From: Phycisphaerae bacterium
GTDB taxonomy: Bacteria; Planctomycetota; Phycisphaerae; Sedimentisphaerales; Sedimentisphaeraceae
Assembly (NCBI GenBank): GCA_027078365.1
Contig: JALWYQ010000032.1
Span: 1-44,565, forward strand
Direction: 5' to 3'
Length of the DNA stretch: 44,565 nucleotides
The notes under the pieces are model-generated. The model was not told where the DNA came from and did no database searches. It saw nothing but the letters and a program-made list of their open reading frames with translations. Both the position numbers and the translations under genes were made by a program. Position 1 is the first letter of the stretch; each line of letters opens with the position of its first letter. Positions 17,757 to 23,910 of this stretch are shown piece by piece.

Positions 17757-18509
17757 TTATGATTGTCCACACAACCATTGTATTAGATTTTTAAAAAACA
17801 AAGCATACGAATCGCCGACCTCTATAGCCTCAGCGCCATCGGCCTGCGCAGTTACTCTACTAGAGCCCCAATCGACAAAAGGACCGACCCAGTGCGGAGC
17901 AACATCTGAAGCAAAAGCCGCAGTCTTGCCAAGCCCAAACTCTCCAACAACCAAAAGCGGCGCAGTCTTATACGGAGAGAACTCAAATCCATTCCCTCTG
18001 TGGTAAGCTCTAAACCTTTGGCTCGATAGGATTGTAGTTGCTCCATCCTTAGCTTCAACGTCATTGAAACCGCCGATTACTGGAACGGCGTTTTCAAGGT
18101 CAAGCCCCTCGAGTATTTCATGGTCAATCTCTTTTTTAACCAAACATGGGTCTGACTGATTGATTCTATCATCAGAATCCTTAATTCGAACTGGCAGAAC
18201 CTCAGAGAGTTTTGTCTTTCCGTAATCACCGCCAAGCCCTGTAAAAGATTCCCAGCCGCCAATCATCAGAATTCCCATGCCACCCTTAACTCTTTCGACA
18301 ATGGCATCAATCTGAGATGCTGTGAAATTAGCCGATGGGTAATCACTGATAATAATTAATCTAGTATCTTGTCCAAGCTTCTCAAGCGAGAATTTCTCAT
18401 CGGAGCTGATATAGTCAAAAGAGATATCGTAATAACTCATGATACCGGCTAGGTAGCTAGCCTGTTGATTAATTGCAGTATCGCCTAGATATAAAACATT
18501 CGATTTCAT
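17757..18509 (-). CDS. GATase1-like domain protein (DUF1355/PF07090-like)
   Basis: Protein of 250 residues resembling the class I glutamine amidotransferase-like family DUF1355; no activity is established for it. Visible features are an N-terminal Rossmann-type strand (VLYLGDTA), IIISDYP, a glycine-rich turn GGMGILMIGGWESFTG near 95-110 where true amidotransferases carry a nucleophile elbow, and a C-terminal GEFGLGKTAAFASDVAPHWVG. No cysteine occupies the elbow, so glutaminase activity is unlikely and a binding or structural role is possible. It lies 19 bases before PFK and 6 bases after the PIG-L deacetylase gene, so it belongs to the same operon. Confidence 0.7.
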   Translation of the reverse strand: MKSNVLYLGDTAINQQASYLAGIMSYYDISFDYISSDEKFSLEKLGQDTRLIIISDYPSANFTASQIDAIVERVKGGMGILMIGGWESFTGLGGDYGKTKLSEVLPVRIKDSDDRINQSDPCLVKKEIDHEILEGLDLENAVPVIGGFNDVEAKDGATTILSSQRFRAYHRGNGFEFSPYKTAPLLVVGEFGLGKTAAFASDVAPHWVGPFVDWGSSRVTAQADGAEAIEVGDSYALFFKNLIQWLCGQS

Positions 18510-18515
18510 ATTTAT

Positions 18516-19379
18516 CTACTTAATAAATGGAATATGGTGCTTTTTCTCAAACGCATCGTAATGGGTAGCAGGATGATAGAATTTAAACTCAAGTGGTCTA
18601 AAATACTCACAAGAACCACTCTTGCGTACAATCTCAACAAGAGACTCAATCTGCTCTTGAGACTTAAACATCAAAATCGCTTCTAATTTTTTTGCCATTA
18701 CCGATTCTGGAGCCTTAACTCGCAATTGAGGCGGCTCTGGAAAATCACAATAAACACCCATCTCGTGAACGTATGGCACCTTTTCTATCTTATCTCCCAA
18801 CTCTGGCCAGATATTTCCTGCCGCATGAAACAGGCTTATCAACAACTCTTCATGGACAATCTTGTGGTCTGGATGAAGATCGTTAGAGGTCGGCAAGAAA
18901 CACTGCGTAGGAGCGATTTTTCTAATCCAGTATGTAAACGAATTTTGTAATCCGCAATAACCAGCTATTGATATTTTATCCTGCTTATCGCTATGGTCGC
19001 GACCTCTATATTTAGAAAGTCTGCAATCGGGGAAGCTAAGCCATATAATATTTTCACGCGCAACGCCAAGCGATTCGTAACACTTGTAAGTTTCCTCCAT
19101 GCGAACCTTTGAGATGGTATCCTTCTGCGATTCATGACAATATCCCATCGATCCGTCTGTAACAATGAGGATATAGACTGAGACGTTCTCTTTCTGCGCA
19201 AGCTGCATCAAGAGTCCACCGCCAAGAACAACGTCATCATCGTGAGGACTTATAAACATAAAACGCTCTTCGCTACCGCGCCAATGGTTAGACACGCTCT
19301 CTAGAGTAGGCCCAACTCGCCTCTCGCCTCCAACGAGACGTACGTATTCGGGGCCATCTGTAATGTTGTGGTCATGCAT
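18516..19379 (-). CDS. PIG-L/LmbE family N-deacetylase
   Basis: Zinc-dependent deacetylase of the family that removes acetyl groups from N-acetylglucosaminyl compounds (MshB, BshB, PIG-L). The 287 residues contain the metal and base motif PHDDDVVLGG at 45-54 and the second metal motif HPDH at 169-172; DGSMGYCH and WLSFPDCRL also match the family pattern. There is no signal peptide, so it acts in the cytoplasm. It is the first gene of the minus-strand operon that continues to the GATase-like protein, PPi-PFK and SIS isomerase, and it is divergent from an AraC regulator. AAAGGAG lies eight bases before the ATG. The exact amino-sugar substrate cannot be read from sequence. Confidence 0.88.
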   Translation of the reverse strand: MHDHNITDGPEYVRLVGGERRVGPTLESVSNHWRGSEERFMFISPHDDDVVLGGGLLMQLAQKENVSVYILIVTDGSMGYCHESQKDTISKVRMEETYKCYESLGVARENIIWLSFPDCRLSKYRGRDHSDKQDKISIAGYCGLQNSFTYWIRKIAPTQCFLPTSNDLHPDHKIVHEELLISLFHAAGNIWPELGDKIEKVPYVHEMGVYCDFPEPPQLRVKAPESVMAKKLEAILMFKSQEQIESLVEIVRKSGSCEYFRPLEFKFYHPATHYDAFEKKHHIPFIK

Positions 19380-19428
19380 ATCGTATGCTCCTTTCTTTAA
19401 GATGCACCTAGAGTATCTTCATTTAGCC

Positions 19429-19457
19429 TTGACGTCCATAGATTTAAGTAACATAAT
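19429..19457 (+). promoter_or_regulatory. Promoter of the AraC-type regulator gene
   Basis: TTGACG at 19429-19434, 17-base spacer, CATAAT at 19452-19457. The start point would be about 25 bases before the ATG at 19491. It lies in the 111-bp divergent region shared with the deacetylase operon. Confidence 0.6.
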
Positions 19458-19490
19458 GATGGATATTCGTAACCTGTGGAGTTCTTTATA

Positions 19491-20378
19491 ATGCCAGAAG
19501 CAAACAAAGACAAGAGGATAAATCTTGCAACTGAAGGTAATGTAATCGAATCAAAATACTTCTTTTTCGATACTACACCAAACTCAAGAGCTCAGCTTGC
19601 AATTGTATTTGGAGGTTTTGAGAGATGCGCAGCCGATTTTGAGATTAATAGACGCACATACCCATACTACGTCTTAGAGATACCAATAAGAGGTAAATGT
19701 GATATCAAGATAGACGCAAAAGACTACTGCCTAGAAAGAGGAGTACTCGGCGCAATCACCCCAGATGTCGCGCATCACTATAAATGCAACGCCAAAGAAC
19801 CAATGGAGCATATATTCATCGCATTCACAGGCTCGCAGGCAAAAGAACTCTATGAAAATTGCGGCCTTGCTGATTCCAATGTGGTCGAACTAGCCAACCC
19901 CGTCGAGATTCAATACCTTGCAGAGGCAATACTTAGAAAGGGACTTGAAAAGACTCAATACTCTCACGAACTCTGCTGCAGCTACCTTAGAACCCTACTC
20001 CTCGAACAGGCGGCGGCAGAAGCACAAATCGGAAAATCGGCCTGCGCATCAACGCAGACCTACAGAAAGTGCCTGCATTTTATAGACGAAAACTTCTCTT
20101 CAATATCGTCTCCATCCCAAGTTGCAGACACCTTCGATATAAACGTCAGGTATCTCTCAAGATTATTTAAGAGATTTGGCAACACAAGCCCTCTCAACTA
20201 CATCATGCGCCTCAAGCTCAACAAAGCAGCAAGCATGCTACTAACTTCAAATCTATCTGTAAAAGAAATCGCCGAGTTAGTGGGCTTTGAGGATCAATTT
20301 CATTTCTCAAGGAATTTCAAAAAACTCCACAACCTCTCCCCCCAGCATTACAGGGACAGACATCTCTACAACAGCTAA
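19491..20378 (+). CDS. AraC family transcriptional regulator
   Basis: Probable ligand-responsive regulator of the divergent amino-sugar operon. The 295 residues have an N-terminal cupin-like sensing domain (about 20-165; RRTYPYYVLEIPIRGKCDI, GVLGAITPDVAHHYKC) and a C-terminal double helix-turn-helix (about 190-290), with the first helix in SQVADTFDINVRYLSRLFKRF and the second in SVKEIAELVGFEDQFHFSRNFKK. An upstream in-frame GTG (19476) overlaps GTGGAG, which is better read as the Shine-Dalgarno site of ATG 19491, nine bases on. Regulators of this type commonly sit divergent from a sugar operon they control. Confidence 0.92.
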   Translation: MPEANKDKRINLATEGNVIESKYFFFDTTPNSRAQLAIVFGGFERCAADFEINRRTYPYYVLEIPIRGKCDIKIDAKDYCLERGVLGAITPDVAHHYKCNAKEPMEHIFIAFTGSQAKELYENCGLADSNVVELANPVEIQYLAEAILRKGLEKTQYSHELCCSYLRTLLLEQAAAEAQIGKSACASTQTYRKCLHFIDENFSSISSPSQVADTFDINVRYLSRLFKRFGNTSPLNYIMRLKLNKAASMLLTSNLSVKEIAELVGFEDQFHFSRNFKKLHNLSPQHYRDRHLYNS

Positions 20379-20490
20379 GCCTCTTACTCGATTGCGCAGC
20401 TTCTCGTTTAAGTAATACGTCAAATAGGCCGATAAAGGGGTATTGCTATTACTCCATAAAATAGTGTTAAAAATTAATCAGGAGATTCAA

Positions 20491-21192
20491 ATGGGCGCAA
20501 CTAGAATGCCAGCGGATGAACCCTGGCGTATTTTCCGTATTATGGCAGAGTTTGTTGAAGGTTTTGAAGAGATGGCAGCCGTAGGCCCAGCCGTTTCTAT
20601 ATTTGGTTCCGCAAGAACACCAGCTGGAGAAGAGTATTACCAGCTAGCCCAAGAGACCGCCAAAGAAGTCGCAAAGGCAGGCTTTGCTGTCATCACAGGC
20701 GGTGGCGGTGGAATAATGGAAGCGGCAAACAAAGGCGCAGCCGAGGCTGGCGGAAGAAGCATTGGACTAAACATTGAATTGCCATTCGAGCAAGTTCCAA
20801 ATAAATATCAAGACCTCTCACTTAGCTTCAGATATTTCTTCTGCCGCAAGGTAATGTTCCTAAAATACGCAAACGGTTTTATTGTAATGCCGGGAGGCTT
20901 TGGAACTCTAGACGAGTTCTTTGAAGCTCTTGTATTGATTCAGACATTCAAGCAAAGATATTTCCCTATTATACTTATGGGCTCAGAATTTTGGTCTGGG
21001 CTAACAGATTGGATAGACAAAGTCATGCTTGAAAAATACAACTACATTTCCCCAGACGATAGAAAATTCTACAGCATCTGCGATGATCCAAAAGAAGCAG
21101 CGAAAATCATAGCAGACTTTAGAGAAACACACGGCGATGTATGTATGGCAGAGCCTTTCGGAGTAAAAAAACCAATCCAAAAGAAGGACTAG
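20491..21192 (+). CDS. LOG family protein (TIGR00730, nucleotide monophosphate phosphoribohydrolase-like)
   Basis: Cytoplasmic Rossmann-fold protein of 233 residues. Plant and bacterial LOG enzymes cleave the ribose-phosphate from nucleotides; many bacterial members have no assigned role. Visible are VSIFGSARTPAGEEYY near 30, the glycine-rich ITGGGGGIMEAANKGA near 65, CRKVMFLKYANGFIVMPGGFGTLDEFFE (the PGGFGT nucleotide motif with the following acid) and a C-terminal helix. Start ATG 20491 is chosen over an upstream in-frame codon at 20443 because AGGAG sits at 20480-20484. Its stop codon is the first part of a REP-like palindrome. Confidence 0.9.
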   Translation: MGATRMPADEPWRIFRIMAEFVEGFEEMAAVGPAVSIFGSARTPAGEEYYQLAQETAKEVAKAGFAVITGGGGGIMEAANKGAAEAGGRSIGLNIELPFEQVPNKYQDLSLSFRYFFCRKVMFLKYANGFIVMPGGFGTLDEFFEALVLIQTFKQRYFPIILMGSEFWSGLTDWIDKVMLEKYNYISPDDRKFYSICDDPKEAAKIIADFRETHGDVCMAEPFGVKKPIQKKD

Positions 21193-21248
21193 TAAAACAG
21201 GGACTGGTGCGTTCGGCCTACGGCCGGTTGCACCTGTCCCTGTTTTAC
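21192..21248 (+). repeat. REP-like palindrome, copy 1
   Basis: A 57-bp imperfect palindrome with arms GTAAAACAGGGAC and GTCCCTGTTTTAC (13 bp perfect), a second block GGTGC/GCACC, and a GC-rich tip CGGCC-TAC-GGCCG preceded by GTT. It overlaps the last base of the LOG stop codon and probably ends its transcript. Two full relatives follow at 23190 and 23339. The pattern resembles REP elements mobilised by RAYT-type Y1 transposases, but none is encoded here. Confidence 0.85.
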
Positions 21249-21306
21249 GACTCACCCCCAAACCATCGTCCAACCCCAAAAAAACCAAACCAAACATGTG
21301 CCCCAC

Positions 21307-21319
21307 GTTCGGCCTCCGG
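21307..21319 (+). repeat. Fragment of the REP-like palindrome tip
   Basis: GTTCGGCCTCCGG matches the tip of the palindromes (identical to the reverse complement of copy 3 over these 13 bases) but has no arms. Probable relic. Confidence 0.5.
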
Positions 21320-21388
21320 ATTTTGCCAAAAAATATCTGGCGACTTTATTTATGTTATGATCTTGTTTAATCTTTTGTCCCTAAACAT

Positions 21389-21445
21389 TTAACATATTTA
21401 TTGCATTTTAACATTAGATATGTTAATGTGCTAAAAAGATGTTAA
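21389..21445. promoter_or_regulatory. Four-site symmetric operator upstream of the AbiE-like pair
   Basis: TTAACAT at 21389-21395 and 21408-21414, then the inverse ATGTTAA at 21420-21426 and 21439-21445. Start-to-start spacing is 19 bp in each half, and the whole 57 bp is a dyad centred at 21417. It ends just before the AGGAG of the first gene, a placement expected for autorepression. AbiE-type antitoxins are known to repress their own promoters through inverted repeats. Confidence 0.7.
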
Positions 21446-21463
21446 TGATAAGGAGAAAAGGTC

Positions 21464-22447
21464 ATGGCTAAAATCTTAAAGTCTTTTGATAGATATATTT
21501 ATGACACTATTGGCGTTTCTGTATCTTCTTGCATTCATACGAAAATAACATCTTTGCCATTTTTTATCCTTGATGAATATCATATTTATAAGGTTGATAT
21601 ACTTCATAAAAAATGCATTCTTCTTGTCTCAAAGACTGCTGATGAAATCTCACCAGCAACTATTAGAAAACACGTTGAAATAGTTCGGGACAAGGTTTCT
21701 CAGGACGTTATCTTTGTTCATCCTGCAATATCTTCCTACAATCGAAAACGGTTGATTGAGTCCAGAGTTTCATTTGTAGTCCCTGGCAATCAGATGTATC
21801 TACCAGAATTGATGATTGATTTGCGAGAACACTTTCATGCTGTGCGGTCAAGAAGGTCTAAATTTAGCCCATCTACGCAGGTGGTTATTCTGTATATGCT
21901 ACACAATTTTCTGCAGCAGCCTTTCATCCCATCTGATCTAGCAAAAGATTTGGGCTATTCGAATACTACCATGACCCGTGCTTTCGATGAGATTGAGGCC
22001 GTAGGTATTGGTAGGCATGATATTGCTGGGCGGCAACGGTTGCTATCGGTTGAAGATGGCAGGCGAGAGCTTTGGCACAAAGCAATTGATTACCTAGGCT
22101 CACCCATAAAGTCTCAGGTATTGGTTCGAACTATCAGCGACGAATTGAGAAGGTACCAAGCTGGCGAAACGGAGTTATCACACCATTCTATGTTGGCAGA
22201 GACTAGGGTAAAAACTTTTGCGGTTAAAAAGGAAGATTGGGATTTTTGCAAACGTAGAGATTTAATAGAAGAAGTAAAGTTCAGCGAAGATGCTAAATAT
22301 CAGTTGCAGATTTGGAGTTATGCCCCAGAGTTATTTGCAGAAAACGGTAGTGTCGATAAGTTTTCGCTGTATCTGAGCTTGAAAGATAATGAAGATGAGC
22401 GTGTTCAGTTGGCACTTGAGGCTATGATGGAGTCTATTGAATGGTGA
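21464..22447 (+). CDS. Putative AbiEi-like antitoxin/MarR-like regulator
   Basis: 327-residue protein of unproven function. The N-terminal 120 residues look like an alpha/beta region (FFILDEYHIYKVDILHKKCILLV and QDVIFVHPAISSYNRKRL) with no family I can name. The middle has a winged-helix-like segment (FIPSDLAKDLGYSNTTMTRAFDEIEAVGIG, about 160-190). The C-terminal part ends in a charged helix. It overlaps the next gene, a nucleotidyltransferase, by seven bases, an arrangement typical of AbiE-type toxin-antitoxin pairs in which the first protein is a DNA-binding antitoxin. AGGAG lies upstream of the ATG. The symmetric operator in front supports self-regulation. Confidence 0.62.
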   Translation: MAKILKSFDRYIYDTIGVSVSSCIHTKITSLPFFILDEYHIYKVDILHKKCILLVSKTADEISPATIRKHVEIVRDKVSQDVIFVHPAISSYNRKRLIESRVSFVVPGNQMYLPELMIDLREHFHAVRSRRSKFSPSTQVVILYMLHNFLQQPFIPSDLAKDLGYSNTTMTRAFDEIEAVGIGRHDIAGRQRLLSVEDGRRELWHKAIDYLGSPIKSQVLVRTISDELRRYQAGETELSHHSMLAETRVKTFAVKKEDWDFCKRRDLIEEVKFSEDAKYQLQIWSYAPELFAENGSVDKFSLYLSLKDNEDERVQLALEAMMESIEW

Positions 22448-23193
22448 GAGGGCTTAATATATTCAAGGAACATTTTAGAGAACATCTTGACCAGTTTGTC
22501 CTGATTGGTGGGACAGCCTGTGATATCGCTATGACGCGAATGGGATTAAATTTTAGAACGACAAAAGACTTGGATATTGTTTTGATTATCGAAGCACTCG
22601 ATACTAAGTTTTCGGATTGCTTTTGGGATCTTGTAAAAAAAGGTGGATACAAGAACATTCAGAGGAGTTCTGGCAGGAAAATGCTTTATCGTTTTTATGA
22701 ACCGCAGAACAATGAATATCCTTTCATGCTGGAGCTATTCTCACGAAAACCAGATGCACTAGAGATTCCAGAGAGCAATTGCCTCACTCCAATTCCTGTC
22801 GATGAGGAAAGCTATAGCTTGTCTGCAATATTGCTTGACGATGATTACTATCAGTTTATCTTATCTGGCAGAATATTTGCAGAAGGGTTGCAGCTCATGC
22901 CGCCAGAATATTTGATTCTACTAAAGGTTAAAGCCTACCTAGACTTGTCAGCCAGAAAAGACTCTGGAGAACGGATCGACAGTAAGGATATACGAAAACA
23001 CAAAAACGATATTTTCCGCCTCACTCAAGTTTTGACACCTAATAGCTTGGTAAATATTCCAAAATCAATTGCTGAGGACCAGCGGCAATTTCTAGATAGA
23101 ATGAGGAAGGAACCTCCAGATCTAAGAAACCTTGAGATAAAGAGTTCTTTGGAAGTCATTCTTCGTCGCTTGCAAGATTTGTATCACGAGTAA
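22441..23193 (+). CDS. AbiEii-like nucleotidyltransferase, putative toxin
   Basis: 250-residue protein with the polymerase-beta-like nucleotidyltransferase fold. The signature is LIGGTACDIAMTRMG, then the acidic TTKDLDIVLI near residues 38-47 supplying metal ligands, and a further acidic strand (EYPFMLELFSR). AbiEii toxins transfer nucleotides with this motif; the preceding gene would be the antitoxin. The ATG lies inside the end of that gene (stop 22445-22447), so translation is coupled. The stop codon TAA is itself part of a REP-like palindrome. Whether it is a growth-arresting toxin, a phage defence factor or a housekeeping transferase cannot be told from sequence. Confidence 0.75.
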   Translation: MVRGLNIFKEHFREHLDQFVLIGGTACDIAMTRMGLNFRTTKDLDIVLIIEALDTKFSDCFWDLVKKGGYKNIQRSSGRKMLYRFYEPQNNEYPFMLELFSRKPDALEIPESNCLTPIPVDEESYSLSAILLDDDYYQFILSGRIFAEGLQLMPPEYLILLKVKAYLDLSARKDSGERIDSKDIRKHKNDIFRLTQVLTPNSLVNIPKSIAEDQRQFLDRMRKEPPDLRNLEIKSSLEVILRRLQDLYHE

Positions 23194-23246
23194 AACAGGG
23201 ACTGGTATGTTCGGCCAAAGGCCGGTTGCATGCGTCCCAGTTTTAC
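23190..23246 (+). repeat. REP-like palindrome, copy 2
   Basis: Another 57-bp copy in the same orientation as copy 1: GTAAAACAGGGACTGG at the start, tip CGGCC-AAA-GGCCG, closing TCCCAGTTTTAC. It contains the TAA stop codon of the nucleotidyltransferase gene, mirroring copy 1 at the LOG stop. Confidence 0.85.
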
Positions 23247-23281
23247 GGCACAGTCTATACGCACCATTCAATTACAGTAAA

Positions 23282-23341
23282 ACTTGTACGTTGTGACTAA
23301 TCGCGGTAGAGCTGACTTGTGCGTCTTGACTAATCGTAGTA
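23282..23341 (+). repeat. Imperfect 27-bp direct repeat, two units
   Basis: ACTTGTACGTTGTGACTAAT.. at 23282-23308 and ACTTGTGCGTCTTGACTAAT.. at 23315-23341 match at 23 of 27 positions, with a 33-bp period. They lie between REP copies 2 and 3, upstream of blaI. Function unknown; a regulator binding array or repeat debris are both possible. Confidence 0.6.
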
Positions 23342-23396
23342 AAATTTGGTACAGGTACAACCGGCCGGAGGCCGAACATACCAGTCCCAATTTTAC
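23339..23396 (-). repeat. REP-like palindrome, copy 3 (inverted)
   Basis: 58 bp whose reverse complement begins GTAAAATTGGGACTGGTATG and has the tip CGGCC-TCC-GGCCG, so it is the same family in the opposite orientation. Copies 2 and 3 face each other 92 bp apart, like paired REPs in a BIME. Confidence 0.82.
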
Positions 23397-23423
23397 ATTT
23401 CCTCTCACCTACTGGTTTTACCG

Positions 23424-23452
23424 TTGACAATCTACTGGTTATGCAGTAAACT
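23424..23452 (+). promoter_or_regulatory. blaI promoter with overlapping dyad operator
   Basis: TTGACA at 23424-23429, 17 bases, TAAACT at 23447-23452. The dyad TACTG-N6-CAGTA (23433-23448) fills the spacer and touches the -10 box. The half-site CTACTGGTT recurs upstream at 23409-23417. This is the placement expected for a BlaI-type autorepressor, so cleavage of BlaI by the M56 partner would induce the operon. Confidence 0.6.
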
Positions 23453-23514
23453 TGCAATCAAGTCATTAACTTAACAAAGGAATGTTTTTGAAAAAACAGT
23501 AGGAGAGCAGTTCA

Positions 23515-23910
23515 ATGGCAAGACCACGTCACAATAATCCAACCCCAGCGGAGTTAGAAGTTCTACAGATTATCTGGGAACATGGCCCATCTACAGTTAG
23601 AGAGGTTATGAATTTTCTTGAGCCTTCACGCCCCAGAGCTTACACCTCGGTTATGAGCCTGATGAATGTTATGACTGAAAAGGGCTTGCTCAACCAGAAA
23701 TCTAAAGGCCGAGCATTTATATATTCCGCAAAAGTCTCACGGGACAAAACTCAGTCCAGTATGCTCAGTGATTTATTAGATCGAGTATTTGATGGTTCTG
23801 CGAATGCACTGGTGGCGCATTTACTTCAGCAGGCGGAATCAGATAGCGAAGAACTGAGCGAAATCCACAAAACCATTGCCGAGTTTACTCAAAAGAAAGG
23901 TGGTGCATAA
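23515..23910 (+). CDS. BlaI/MecI family repressor
   Basis: 131-residue winged-helix repressor. The N-terminal DNA-binding domain (about 8-80) has the family pattern PTPAELEVLQIIWEHGPSTVREV, YTSVMSLMNVMTEKGLL and KGRAFIYSA; the C-terminal dimerisation helix carries DRVFDGSANALVAHLLQ, which includes the region where related repressors are cleaved on induction. Its stop overlaps the start of the M56 gene by one base (TAATG), so the pair is translationally coupled. In beta-lactam systems BlaI represses until its M56 sensor is triggered; here the C-terminal sensor is different, so the signal is not expected to be a beta-lactam. Confidence 0.93.
   Translation: MARPRHNNPTPAELEVLQIIWEHGPSTVREVMNFLEPSRPRAYTSVMSLMNVMTEKGLLNQKSKGRAFIYSAKVSRDKTQSSMLSDLLDRVFDGSANALVAHLLQQAESDSEELSEIHKTIAEFTQKKGGA

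Noticed and set aside
19476..19490. GTG start of the AraC regulator
   Set aside because: GTGGAG there is better explained as the Shine-Dalgarno site for ATG 19491.
20443..20490. Earlier start of the LOG-family protein
   Set aside because: AGGAG at 20480-20484 points to ATG 20491; the extra 16 residues do not fit the family.
21192..23396. Insertion sequence or CRISPR array
   Set aside because: No transposase gene, and the palindromes are only three copies at irregular spacing without spacers of constant length.
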